Assembly (NCBI GenBank): GCA_035550215.1
Contig: DASZPM010000009.1
Location: forward strand, 62,001 to 126,000
Direction: 5' to 3'
Origin: JABDFW01 sp035550215
GTDB lineage: Bacteria; Bacteroidota; Bacteroidia; Chitinophagales; Chitinophagaceae
DNA length: 64,000 nt
Part shown: piece by piece, positions 17,654 to 26,641 of the stretch
Numbering within the stretch: position 1 is the first letter of the stretch
Layout of the letters: every line of letters begins with the position of its first letter
Notes under the pieces: generated by a model
What the model saw: the letters and a program-made list of their open reading frames with translations, nothing else
Databases searched by the model: none
What the model was told of the DNA's origin: nothing
Position numbers and translations under genes: made by a program

Positions 17654-18037
17654 TTAGCCTTTCCATTTTTTATCCTGTTCAAGGCTTTCCTTAACCCTGA
17701 ATTTTACCATTTTGCTTACCAGGGCAAGCGGGAGGGGCCTGTCGAGCGGAAATTGTATTGAGCCTTTTGCTGTATTATATTTTGTAAGGCTTTTGGCAAA
17801 AGCCGTAATTGCAGAAGGGGTAGGGTAAAAACCTATATGATGTTCAAATACAGCAAAAGTTACCAGTATTCTTTTGTATGAAAATGCGGGCATATTCCAC
17901 TTCAAACCTTCCGCTGCACCCGGCGCGGCCGCGCGAATACATTCAACCATTTCCTGCAGTTTTAGCTGCACTTCCGGGCGGCGTTCTCTTGCTATATATT
18001 CCTCTATGGTAGTGGGTTTTAATTTGGCTGTGAGCAT
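17654..18037 (-). CDS. DUF1801 / YdhG-like protein
   Basis: About 127 aa (start MLTAKLKPTTIEEY; an ATG six codons earlier is possible). Matches the DUF1801 fold found in YdhG/frataxin-like iron-chaperone annotations: IEEYIA, then a helix ending in LKWNMPAFSY, FAVFEHHIGFYPTPSAI, KGSIQFPLDRPLP, and a final V-KMVKFRVKE. Small cytosolic protein; function uncertain. Monocistronic. Confidence 0.82.
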   Translation of the reverse strand: MLTAKLKPTTIEEYIARERRPEVQLKLQEMVECIRAAAPGAAEGLKWNMPAFSYKRILVTFAVFEHHIGFYPTPSAITAFAKSLTKYNTAKGSIQFPLDRPLPLALVSKMVKFRVKESLEQDKKWKG

Positions 18038-18250
18038 TTGCTGGTGCTTGTACACTAAATATAGGCAGAAGATAGGGATTTACAAAGGAGGAAACAAAAC
18101 GGAGTGAAAAAATATTGCCTGCCTTAGAACACCAGGATGCTTACAAAAGTCATTTTAGGCATTGACTTTTATCATTCGGCGGGGGTTACCTCTGTCATAA
18201 TTTTTGGTTGACAAAAGAACCAGTTTTGGCAGCAGAAAAAAAAGATTATT

Positions 18251-18631
18251 ATGTATCAAAGTATCGCAACACACGCCCCGGCACGGGCAATTTCGGTAAA
18301 GAAAAGCACAGTAAGTAATACAAGTGAAGGCGTATTTGAACGCTTTTATAAATGGACGGTACAACAGGAAACAAAAAGGATTAAATGGCTGGCGTTTACG
18401 TTTGTATTGCAGGTTGGGCTTGCATTGCCCTGTGCCTTATTGACTGTTGTTTTTTTGGGTAATAATAACTTTAATTTGTGGTTGGTTGCTTGTGTATTTA
18501 ATGTTCCATCGTTTGCATTAAGCCTTGCCGCACAGCCTACCAAGGTAACCCTTCCGGCGCTGTTCCTGGCATGGTTGGCTGATGCTGCTATAATCATTTA
18601 CTGTTTTGCAAGCTTTTTCATGCACAGTTAG
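18251..18631 (+). CDS. Small three-helix membrane protein, unrecognised
   Basis: 126 aa. A basic, Ser/Thr-rich 45-residue N-terminus precedes three hydrophobic segments (about 46-68, 73-93, 99-122). No family recognised. Its own downstream terminator and normal codon use support a real gene. Could be an accessory or stress membrane protein; nothing in the neighbours points to a role. Confidence 0.6.
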   Translation: MYQSIATHAPARAISVKKSTVSNTSEGVFERFYKWTVQQETKRIKWLAFTFVLQVGLALPCALLTVVFLGNNNFNLWLVACVFNVPSFALSLAAQPTKVTLPALFLAWLADAAIIIYCFASFFMHS

Positions 18632-18647
18632 TTGCATTTATACATTG

Positions 18648-18686
18648 CAGGTGGGGTATTAAAAAAAATGCCCCACCTGTTTTTTG
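18648..18686 (+). terminator. Rho-independent terminator after the small membrane protein
   Basis: Stem CAGGTGGGG / CCCCACCTG with an A-rich loop and a T6 run, 17 bp after the stop at 18631. Confidence 0.85.
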
Positions 18687-18819
18687 TATTCCTGTACAAG
18701 CTTAAGGGGGTGCCTGAATTAGGGTGACGGGCTATATTAAAAAGCACGGTTGGGCGCTACACTAAATATGAGGCCGGTTGCAGAGAGAAATGCTATATTT
18801 TTACATAAACCAAACTAAC

Positions 18820-19902
18820 ATGCGCCGCCTGTTTACCCTGGTTACTGCAACAATTATTACTACGGCAGCATTACACAGCCAGCATAACGATATTAATGAA
18901 CTGCTGCTTAAAAATTACAAGCCGGTAAGCATTTACCAAACACCGCGTACGGAGGTAAACAAAGCAAAGTACCCGGTGATTGATTTTCACAGCCACGATT
19001 ACCCGGCAACCGATGCAGAGGTGGATGAATGGGTGAAAACAATGGATGAAACAAATATTGCCAAAACAACTATCCTCACTTATTCAACCGGTGCAAAGTT
19101 TGACAGCATAATGACAAAATACGCGCGTTATAAAAACAGGTTTGACATTTGGTGCGGCTTTGATTATACCGGCTATGATAAACCGGGCTGGGTAAAACAT
19201 GCCGTAGCTGAACTGGAGCGTTGCCATGCAAAAGGAGCAAAAGGGGTAGGAGAGTTGGGTGATAAGGGCCTTGGAGAGCTTTACAGTAAGCCGGTTGCTG
19301 GCTATCGACTGCATATTGACGACCCCCAAATGAAACCGTTACTTGAAAAGTGTGCGGAATTACACATGCCGGTAAGTATTCATGTTGCTGAAGATGCCTG
19401 GATGTACCTGCCTGCTGACAGCACCAATGACGGGTTGATGAACTCCGCCACATGGAAGGTTGATATGAGTAAAAAAGGTATATTAACGCATGACCAGTTA
19501 ATTGAAGGGCTTGAAAGAGCAGTAAGGGATAACCCGAAAACCACTTTTATCGCCTGCCATTTAGCCAACTGCTGCTCAAACCTTGCTGTGCTGGGCAGGT
19601 TGCTGGATACATACCCTAACCTGTACGCGGATATAGCCGCCCGTTATTCTGAAATAGCCCCTGTACCGCGGTACACAAAAGCATTCATGGAGAAGTACGC
19701 CGGGAGGCTTGTGTATGGCACGGACATGGGTATGGCAAAAAAAATGTACAGGATTACTTTTCACATACTGGAAAGCGCCGACGAGCACTTTTATGAACAC
19801 GACTATTTTAGTTATCACTGGCCCTTATACGGGCTTGATTTATCTGCCGGCACGCTGGAAAAGATATACAACAGCAATGCAAAAAAGATATATGCAGATT
19901 AA
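18820..19902 (+). CDS. Secreted amidohydrolase-family metal-dependent hydrolase (Amidohydro_2-like)
   Basis: 360 aa from MRRLFTLVTATI, which supplies a signal peptide ending near residue 20 (LHSQ); an ATG 14 codons upstream would bury that signal. TIM-barrel hydrolase with metal-site elements DFHSHDYP, SIHVAED, ACHLANCCSN and YGTDMGM. The organisation FHSH ... H ... H ... D is that of the PF04909 group (decarboxylases, lactone hydrolases). Substrate unknown. The 3' end converges on the next gene with a 25-bp gap. Confidence 0.87.
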   Translation: MRRLFTLVTATIITTAALHSQHNDINELLLKNYKPVSIYQTPRTEVNKAKYPVIDFHSHDYPATDAEVDEWVKTMDETNIAKTTILTYSTGAKFDSIMTKYARYKNRFDIWCGFDYTGYDKPGWVKHAVAELERCHAKGAKGVGELGDKGLGELYSKPVAGYRLHIDDPQMKPLLEKCAELHMPVSIHVAEDAWMYLPADSTNDGLMNSATWKVDMSKKGILTHDQLIEGLERAVRDNPKTTFIACHLANCCSNLAVLGRLLDTYPNLYADIAARYSEIAPVPRYTKAFMEKYAGRLVYGTDMGMAKKMYRITFHILESADEHFYEHDYFSYHWPLYGLDLSAGTLEKIYNSNAKKIYAD

Positions 19903-19927
19903 CAGGGCACCGGTAAACAAACATTAA

Positions 19928-21403
19928 TTATTTATAAATCGCCAGCAGCCTTTTTGCCAACTGCGCTTTTTTATGTACCGGGAATTCAAGATAGCAGCCG
20001 ATTAAAAAATATTTCTCTTTAAGGGTAACCGTTTTAAATAAACATTCCCGTAATTCATCATCAAATAATACCATATCAATAATATAAGCCAGCTTCATTT
20101 CTTCGGGAATAATATCTTCATCCACCTGCATTATCTTTTTTTGTATAAAATGCAGTTTCAGCGCTGCACTTTTTTCGCTCCGGTTCATAACTGCTGAAAT
20201 GCAAAACGAAGAAGGCTTTAATAAGGGATTATTAACACCCAGCCAATTTTTCCGCCAGAGATAATTCTGTATTTTTCGCTGTACCCAGTTAAGTTTTGTG
20301 TGGGCGATATTGCACGCATATTGGTAACATAATATGCAACTGCCAGGCATATTTAACCCAATGGTGGTGTGTAGTGTAAGACCGCTTAATTTTTGCAGTG
20401 TCAGTTTGTTTTGCTGAAGCCATTGCCATTCATCGTAAAAATAATTTTTGGCAAAATAGCAAAGGCTGTTCATCTGGAAATCGCAGTCCGTGGCTGCATC
20501 CTGCATATCATCGTATAATTGCATGCTGCGCACCATGCTGCTCCAACTGCTGAAATGCACCTGGTATTGCAGCTTTTTCTTATCCAGCAATACCGCACGC
20601 AGTGTAAGCAATACCTGTATAATATCGTCGTCTTTTGTTTTTTGATAATCCAGCAGGCTTTGTAAGCTATAATTACTGTCGAATGAATGAATATCTGCTT
20701 TGTATGTATCAAAGCACCGGTTGCATACCCTGCATATAAGCTCCGCCGCTTCTTCCTGTTTAGCGCTGTTTAACCTGTTAAGGTGAATATTTATTTCATC
20801 CAGCAAAAAAAGCAGGTGGCCGTAAAAGGCTTTATACGTAATGCCATATTTGCTGTTTATGCTGTTCAAAACCCAGCCCGGCAATATGTCGCAAATGTCA
20901 AACCCGTAATAAAGCCTGCAAGCCTTGCCATCACAGGCATAATGCAGGTTGTAATCAAACTGGCTGTTGGTAAGTATGGTTTTTATGTTTTGTTTGCCAT
21001 AATGCTGCGCTATGCCATCAATAAATTCATCCCCAAATAAAATTGCCAGGCAAACAAGGTTAGCAAGGTGACTTTTATTTTGCAGTACCTGGAGCGCAGG
21101 TTGTTTAAACAGCAATGTGTCGTACGCGAAACTGCCTTTTTCAATATTATTGCGTACCTGCAGCAATTCTTTAAACTGCAGAATGTAATTAAGCCGTTTG
21201 TTTTTGCGGATATGGCTGCGGATGAACATGCCGGCGGGAAACGCCAAGAGCATGCGCCGGGTAAATTGCAGAAAATTAAGCGTTTCGGAACGGAGGGAAA
21301 AATTGACGCTACTGTTATGCTGCATGTTTTCCTGCAGCATGCCTGCAATTACCTGGTAGTCGCTGCCGTAGTATTCACCATTTGGGCTACCCGGGGCTAA
21401 CAT
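19928..21403 (-). CDS. Unrecognised 491-aa protein with paired cysteines
   Basis: No family recognised. A start at MLAPGSPNGEYYG is favoured; the longer in-frame start at 21478 would add 25 residues resembling non-coding sequence. Predicted soluble and mostly helical, rich in Leu, Tyr, Gln and Asn. It contains cysteine groups: CDGKACRLYYGFDIC, ICRVCNRCFDTYK and CILCYQYAC, which could bind metal. The C-terminal 120 residues (KLNWVQRKIQNYLWRKN ... LKEKYFLIGCYLEF) look like a separate helical domain. Converges on the amidohydrolase. Confidence 0.65.
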   Translation of the reverse strand: MLAPGSPNGEYYGSDYQVIAGMLQENMQHNSSVNFSLRSETLNFLQFTRRMLLAFPAGMFIRSHIRKNKRLNYILQFKELLQVRNNIEKGSFAYDTLLFKQPALQVLQNKSHLANLVCLAILFGDEFIDGIAQHYGKQNIKTILTNSQFDYNLHYACDGKACRLYYGFDICDILPGWVLNSINSKYGITYKAFYGHLLFLLDEINIHLNRLNSAKQEEAAELICRVCNRCFDTYKADIHSFDSNYSLQSLLDYQKTKDDDIIQVLLTLRAVLLDKKKLQYQVHFSSWSSMVRSMQLYDDMQDAATDCDFQMNSLCYFAKNYFYDEWQWLQQNKLTLQKLSGLTLHTTIGLNMPGSCILCYQYACNIAHTKLNWVQRKIQNYLWRKNWLGVNNPLLKPSSFCISAVMNRSEKSAALKLHFIQKKIMQVDEDIIPEEMKLAYIIDMVLFDDELRECLFKTVTLKEKYFLIGCYLEFPVHKKAQLAKRLLAIYK

Positions 21404-21929
21404 GTCATTTGTATGGGCGGATTGTATAATAAAGGATAATTTATTAATTAAAATTACTATGCTGCCGGCCGTCGTCAATACCCACAGGGCGGTATATTAC
21501 CTGTTAAAAAAAATGTCAAAAAAATGCCGGACAAAACCGCTTTTTTTATATTTATAAGGGGAGGTTTTTTCTTTGAAGTTGAAAGACTGGCCCTGCCAGG
21601 CGTGGTTAGCTGGAAAGTTCTTTCCTTTTACTCAAAAACCTTTCAACACCTGTGTTGTTTTGTTTTAATAGCGGGAAGGTTATAATAGATGAATATAGTA
21701 AAAAAAGTAAAAAAATTACTCAATATATTGAAAATGAATTTATTACGTAAAATAGCATTCCTCCCTTATCCCTCTTTTTCCTCCCTTTTTGCCGGTTGTT
21801 TGCAGGAAGGGGGAACGAAAGCAACCGGGCATTGGGCGGCTATGCCATTAAATCCACGAGTTTTGTTAAGGCGCCATCCGGCTGCGGATAGGTTAGCCGC
21901 TAATATTTTGCATAAGTTTGTAAGGCATT
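21404..21929. other. Intergenic region, no supported gene
   Basis: 526 bp between divergent genes. An 84-codon plus-strand frame (21689-21943) begins with a Lys/Leu-rich run and then loses coding character and overlaps the next gene start, so it is not called. TAAGTTTG at 21913-21920 resembles a -7 element but is only 9 bp from the next ATG. The A/T-rich part at 21500-21560 probably contains the real promoter. Confidence 0.5.
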
Positions 21930-23309
21930 ATGAAGCATCTTAATTACATAACAAGGTTTTTATTAACGTGTATCCTTTTCCCGGTGTTTAGCATCGCTTT
22001 TGCCGGAAAATCGCCGTTGCCCACATCGTTTCAACCCGGTAAAATAATCAATCCTGTAGTTTGTGATGCGGATGCATCTCAAACCTACGCTGTGTACATA
22101 CCGGCACGGGGTAATAAAGCAGCGCTGCCCGTTATTTATATGTTTGACCCGCATGCCGACGGTGCATTGCCCTTAACCAAATACAAGCACCTAGCGGATG
22201 AGTATGGCTTTATATTGGTAGGAAGTAACAATTCAAAAAATGGCAACGACTGGCAAACAACCGGCAGCATTTGGAAAAAGCTGTTTGCTGATACCCAAAA
22301 GAAATTGAAAATAAACGGCAACAGAATATATACGTGTGGGTTTTCAGGCGGGGCAAAAGTGGCCGGTTATGTGGCTATTGAATATCCTGCAGTTAAAGGC
22401 GTGATTGCCAACGGCGCAGGCTTGCCTGATGGCGTTGAGGCGGGTAATTTTGGCTTTAGCTTTACCGGGGTGGCGGGTGAAGGCGATATGAATATGGCAG
22501 TGCTGCTAAATTTTTGCAACAGCCTTGATAATACAGCCACAAGGCACCGCATGCTGCTTTTTAACGGCAAGCATGAATGGGCCCCGGCCGCAACAATAAA
22601 TATCGCTTTTATGGGATTGGAGTTTGATGGTATGCGGCAGGGATTATTGCCAAAAAACGACAGCCTTATCAGCCTCTATATAACGCAAAGCAGGCAGCGT
22701 ATTACTTCGCTCAGCCAGTCAAAACAATTGATAAAAGCTAAAGAAGAGTGTGATATTGCCGCCAGCTTTTTAACCGGCTTAAGCAACGAATCCACGTGGT
22801 TTGACCAGCAGGCGGGTGCAATTCGGGCTAAGCCTTTATACCAAAACCAGCTAAAACAGCAACAGGCTTTGCTGAATAAAGAACAACAGCTTGAAGCCGG
22901 TTATATGCAGCAGTTTCAGCAGGGCAGCATGGATTACTGGACGACAACCATCAGCGGCCTGCAAAAGCAAGCCGCTGCCAAAACAATTGAGAGCCCCATG
23001 TACCAGCGGTTGCTGGCCTGGCTGTCACTGGCATTTTATTCTGTTAGTAACCAGCTTATCAACAGCAATCAAAATGCTGCGGCGCGGCATTTTGTTGATT
23101 TGTACAAAATAGCTGACCCAACTAACAGCGAGGCGTGGTATTTTTCAGCTATACTAAATGCACGGTCTGCTATGCCCCAGAGCGCTCAAAGTGATTTACT
23201 TAAAGCCGCAAGCTGCGGGTTTAATGATAAGGGACGCCTGGAGCAACAGCCGGAATTCAAACAACTGAAATTGAACCTGGCCGTAGTTGAAAATAAAATG
23301 ATGAAATAA
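21930..23309 (+). CDS. Secreted alpha/beta-hydrolase esterase with C-terminal helical repeat region
   Basis: 459 aa. Signal peptide 1-25 (ending FAGK). The alpha/beta-hydrolase domain, about 40-235, resembles PHB-depolymerase/feruloyl-esterase proteins: VIYMFDPHADG, the nucleophile elbow YTCGFSGGAKVAG and a C-terminal His in NGKHEW. The last 220 residues are Gln/Ala-rich helices with TPR-like spacing (LVDLYKIADPTNSEAWYFSA). The combination with a repeat tail is unusual; substrate unknown. Confidence 0.82.
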   Translation: MKHLNYITRFLLTCILFPVFSIAFAGKSPLPTSFQPGKIINPVVCDADASQTYAVYIPARGNKAALPVIYMFDPHADGALPLTKYKHLADEYGFILVGSNNSKNGNDWQTTGSIWKKLFADTQKKLKINGNRIYTCGFSGGAKVAGYVAIEYPAVKGVIANGAGLPDGVEAGNFGFSFTGVAGEGDMNMAVLLNFCNSLDNTATRHRMLLFNGKHEWAPAATINIAFMGLEFDGMRQGLLPKNDSLISLYITQSRQRITSLSQSKQLIKAKEECDIAASFLTGLSNESTWFDQQAGAIRAKPLYQNQLKQQQALLNKEQQLEAGYMQQFQQGSMDYWTTTISGLQKQAAAKTIESPMYQRLLAWLSLAFYSVSNQLINSNQNAAARHFVDLYKIADPTNSEAWYFSAILNARSAMPQSAQSDLLKAASCGFNDKGRLEQQPEFKQLKLNLAVVENKMMK

Positions 23310-23320
23310 AAGCTTGTTAG

Positions 23321-23593
23321 CTACTCTGCGGTAGTGGGGTCAATAACAGCAGTTACTTCGCTCACGGCGTTGGCCGGGAAGCCGCCCTGGCTGGCATGTT
23401 CCCTAACCAACTCTTCGTTGGGTGCAATGTAAATGCAGTATATTTTGTCGCCTGTTACAAAGCTCTGCACCCATTGAATTTGAGGACCTAATTTACTCAG
23501 GACACCGCAAGATGTTTGCGAGATGCCTTTTAGTTGTTCGGCAGTTAAATTTCCTGCACCGGGAATTTCCCGTTCAATAACATACTTTGGCAT
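23321..23593 (-). CDS. DUF4242 (SCO4226-like) small protein
   Basis: 90 aa. Full-length match to the DUF4242 pattern: MPKYVIEREIPGAG, CGVLSKLGPQIQWVQSFV, KIYCIYIAP and HASQGGFPANAV. Family members form a ferredoxin-like dimer and one homologue binds nickel; the cellular role is unknown. Converges with the esterase gene (11-bp gap). Confidence 0.9.
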   Translation of the reverse strand: MPKYVIEREIPGAGNLTAEQLKGISQTSCGVLSKLGPQIQWVQSFVTGDKIYCIYIAPNEELVREHASQGGFPANAVSEVTAVIDPTTAE

Positions 23594-23788
23594 AAATGAA
23601 GGTGTTAATTGTTGTTTTTTGTTTAGCGGTAATTGTGGCAGGGATAAATATTGAATGTTTAATTAAAAATAAGAAATTTCGTCAACACCCGCATGTGATT
23701 TTTCACTTACCAGCGTATGATACCGTTCCTCTCATTTAATAGCGTTTATGGCTTCATCATCGTAATTTCGGAAAGTAAAAAATGTATA

Positions 23789-24259
23789 ATGGAATCAATA
23801 GCAGCGGACACAGTATTAATTGACAAGACGTTTAATGCTACGGCCGCAGAAATGTGGAGAGCATGGACCGACCCGGCGATGGTAAAAAGATGGTTTGGTT
23901 CAGACCCTAACGGAACAGGTTTAAGCGCGGCATTGGATGTAAAACCCGGGGGTAATTTTGAAATAAGCTTTGCAAATTCAGATGGCGCTAAGCATACCTG
24001 CTTTGGCATTTATATACAGGTAAAACCATTCAGTATTCTGTCCTTCAGTTGGGAATGGAAAAATGAACCCGGCGTAAAGTCATTTGTTACGGTTGAACTT
24101 CAAGGATAGGGTAATACCACGATAATGCATTTTAAACATGCTAATGTTGGCTTCGCTTCGGCACATAATTACCTGCAGGGATGGAATGATACTTTTATGA
24201 AGCTTGAAAAGCTGATTGACACACAATACCAGTTTGCGGATACGGAAAGGGGCAAGTAA
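23789..24259 (+). pseudogene. SRPBCC/AHSA1 gene interrupted by an in-frame TAG
   Basis: A 156-codon START-fold (AHSA1) reading frame begins at ATG 23789 (MESIAADTVLIDKTF). It is coherent through KRWFGSDPN and FSWEWKNEPG, then meets TAG at 24107-24109. The same frame continues with the expected C-terminal half (GNTTIMHFKHANVGFASAHN, then a W-x-x-TF-KLEKLI helix) to TAA at 24257-24259. There is no frameshift, only the single stop. A nonsense mutation, sequence error or rare read-through would explain it. A second ATG-rich leader upstream (from 23717) does not look coding. Confidence 0.75.
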
Positions 24260-24317
24260 ACATATAAACAGTTTTGGCAAGACCGGTAAATATGAAAAGA
24301 AAAATTAACACACGCAT

Positions 24318-25508
24318 ATGAAAAACAACGGACTGTTTATTATAATGCTGCTGGTAACCATTGGTTGCAGCGCACAGCAAACCGGTGGCAACAATCTGCC
24401 TTCAATACCTGTGAAAGCGGCATTGATTGCTGAGGGGCTGCAGGCGCCAACCGATATGGCATTTCCTGCGGCAGGAACTATATGGCTAACTGAGCAGACG
24501 GGCAAAATAAAAATTATAAAAAATGGTCATGTAACAGGTGTGCTGCTTGATGTAAACGATAAAATGGTTGACATTAATAACGGTTATGATGAAAGAGGAT
24601 TGCTTGGTATTGCGCTTCATCCATCGTTTGCCACAAACAAAAAATTCTACGTGTTTTACAGTGCCCCTTCTGCCGGCAGGTATGACAATATGGGCGTGTT
24701 GGCCGAATATACTTTTTTACCAAACACAGATAAAGCCGATGTAAACAGTGCAAGAATTATACTCACGGTTGATGAGCCGGAATCGAATCATAATGGCGGC
24801 TGTATAAAATTTGGCCCGGACGGCTACCTGTATCTTGGCCTGGGTGATGGTGGCGGGGCAGGAGACAGGCATGGCGGAAACGGCAATGGGCAAAATCTTG
24901 GAACATGGCTGGGTAAAATATTACGTATTGATGTTAACGATGGTAAGACTTACAAACTGCCTGCAGATAACCCGTTTATGCATACACCAGGCGCCAAACC
25001 GGAGATTTGGGCTTATGGTTTGCGGAATCCTTACAGGTTTTCTTTTGACAGGACGGGTCGGTTGTTTGCTGGTGACGTGGGCCAAAACCAGTGGGAAGAA
25101 GTAGATATTATTCAGAAAGGTGCAAATTATGGGTGGAGGATTACGGAAGGCACACATTGTTATAATCCTTCCAGCGGGTGCGATACCAAAGGTATTGCGA
25201 TGCCCATTACTGAATTCAGTCACAGGGAAGGGGCAAGCGTAATAGGCGGCGTTATATATAATGGCATTCATTTGCAGAGCTTAAAAAATCATTACGTTTT
25301 TGCAGACTGGACTGGCCCAGTGTTTTACCTGGCTGAAATTAGCGGTGTGTGGCAAAGAGGAAAGCTGGATGTTCAAAATTATCCTTCTAATTTAAAAATA
25401 ACGGGCTTTGGAGAAGATGCCGCAGGCGAGTTATACTGGTTGACAAATACTGATACCGGCCCGGGCGGAACAGGCGGCGCTATTTATAAAATGGATGCGC
25501 CACAATAA
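24318..25508 (+). CDS. PQQ-dependent aldose sugar dehydrogenase (soluble GSDH domain), probable lipoprotein
   Basis: 396 aa. N-terminal signal with a possible lipobox (TIGC, Cys17). The six-bladed propeller of the soluble glucose dehydrogenase family: LQAPTDMAFPAAGTIWLTEQ, DERGLLGIALHP, catalytic-loop ESNHNGGCIKFGPDGYLYLGLGDGG (His and PQQ/Ca contacts), IWAYGLRNPYRFSFD, DVGQNQWEEVDI and NYGWRITEG. Oxidises aldoses to lactones at the cell surface, passing electrons to quinones or cytochromes. It fits with the two SMP-30 lactonases of this window. Confidence 0.9.
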   Translation: MKNNGLFIIMLLVTIGCSAQQTGGNNLPSIPVKAALIAEGLQAPTDMAFPAAGTIWLTEQTGKIKIIKNGHVTGVLLDVNDKMVDINNGYDERGLLGIALHPSFATNKKFYVFYSAPSAGRYDNMGVLAEYTFLPNTDKADVNSARIILTVDEPESNHNGGCIKFGPDGYLYLGLGDGGGAGDRHGGNGNGQNLGTWLGKILRIDVNDGKTYKLPADNPFMHTPGAKPEIWAYGLRNPYRFSFDRTGRLFAGDVGQNQWEEVDIIQKGANYGWRITEGTHCYNPSSGCDTKGIAMPITEFSHREGASVIGGVIYNGIHLQSLKNHYVFADWTGPVFYLAEISGVWQRGKLDVQNYPSNLKITGFGEDAAGELYWLTNTDTGPGGTGGAIYKMDAPQ

Positions 25509-25558
25509 TTTTGGTACAATAATGACAAAAGCGGCGGTATAAATGCCAGGAAAATTTT

Positions 25559-26089
25559 ATGACAGACGAAGAACTGGTAAACAATTTTAGCGATACCCTT
25601 GACACCTGGGCACAAAAGCTTAACAGGTATACCCCGGGGCAATTACTTGTAAAGCCTGCCGAAAACAGTTGGTCAATCGGGCAAGTGTATATGCACATTA
25701 TAAGTGCGACAGAATATTTTATGCTGCAGGTAAAAACCTGTGCATCAAATAATGATAACTGCGGGGAAGACTCCTCGGCCTCCGCTAAAAGAATGTTTTT
25801 AAATAACGACTTTCCTGATGCCATCCTGGAAGGGCCGCCAGGCAATGCTTTTACGCCGCAACCTGCAAGCAAAGAGGATGTGCTGACAAGGCTGGCCGCA
25901 CTGGAAGAAGATATAAATAATGCAGGCGCAATAATGTTGAGCAACGTATTTAACGGCAAAACAAAACACCCTGGCCTGCATTATTTTACTGCCCGCGAAT
26001 GGTTCCAGTTTGCGGAGATGCACGTGCGGCATCACGAAAGACAAATAAGAAGGATTGAGCAATTCCTTAAAGAGAAGAGTGTTGCTTAA
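25559..26089 (+). CDS. DinB superfamily protein
   Basis: 176 aa four-helix bundle of the DinB_2 type. NSWSIGQVYMHI and the C-terminal EMHVRHHERQIRRIEQFL supply the metal-binding histidines. Proteins of this family are metal-dependent thiol transferases (BshC/YfiT-like) or unassigned; no specific thiol partner is indicated. Lies 50 bp after the sugar dehydrogenase, possibly co-transcribed. Confidence 0.88.
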   Translation: MTDEELVNNFSDTLDTWAQKLNRYTPGQLLVKPAENSWSIGQVYMHIISATEYFMLQVKTCASNNDNCGEDSSASAKRMFLNNDFPDAILEGPPGNAFTPQPASKEDVLTRLAALEEDINNAGAIMLSNVFNGKTKHPGLHYFTAREWFQFAEMHVRHHERQIRRIEQFLKEKSVA

Positions 26090-26157
26090 ATAAGCGAAGT
26101 ATAAAGCCGGCCGGCATAAGGTAGTCGCTGATGTTTAAGCATAAGGGTTAAGTTTGA

Positions 26158-26619
26158 TTAAGCAACTGCAGCTCTTGCAGCCTTGGGGACGTTTGGCTGG
26201 CCTTTACCCTCAGTCATTAACCTGAACAGGCTTTCGCTGATGTAGAAGTTCCATCCCTTTTCGCAACTTTCGTAACATTCAACTGCAGGTGTTAACCCAA
26301 CATGCGTAAAGTGAAGCATTGTAGAACCGCCGTCGGCAGAGAGCTCAAAGGTGGGTTTAGTGCCATTCCACTCCTTTTGGTCCGCAAGCCAGGGTAAGTG
26401 GCAATCGGTAACTAACCATACAACTTTGTTTGCGCCTGTTTCAACAATTTTAAAGGTTACAAATGTTTCGCCGAAGTGCACGGTAAATACATCGCCTAAC
26501 TTTTCTGAGCTGCCTTCAATGTCTGTAGCCCACCAATCCGGTACCCGGTTGATGCAGTCAATTGCGTCTGCCACTGCAATATTTGCGGTGAAGCCATTGT
26601 GATAATCTTGCTGTTTCAT
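26158..26619 (-). CDS. SRPBCC (START/Bet v1-like) protein
   Basis: 153 aa. Ligand-binding helix-grip fold: WWATDIEGSSEKLGDVFTVHFGETFVTFKIVE, WLVTDCHLPWLADQKEWNGTKPTFEL, and a long C-terminal helix. It closely resembles the N-terminal half of the next gene upstream (shared WWA-EGS, GETF, W-DC-LP, H-GL-P ECY), pointing to tandem duplication. Last gene of the ArsR operon, 22 bp downstream of the paralogue. Confidence 0.86.
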   Translation of the reverse strand: MKQQDYHNGFTANIAVADAIDCINRVPDWWATDIEGSSEKLGDVFTVHFGETFVTFKIVETGANKVVWLVTDCHLPWLADQKEWNGTKPTFELSADGGSTMLHFTHVGLTPAVECYESCEKGWNFYISESLFRLMTEGKGQPNVPKAARAAVA

Positions 26620-26641
26620 GGTATTTGTTTTTATTTGATGA

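Noticed and set aside
21913..21920. TAAGTTTG as the promoter of the esterase gene
   Set aside because: It lies only 9 bp from the ATG and has no properly spaced TTG upstream; would need a leaderless transcript.
21689..21943. 84-codon plus-strand frame with a Lys-rich start
   Set aside because: Overlaps the next gene start and loses coding character after about 20 residues; no ribosome-binding or family support.
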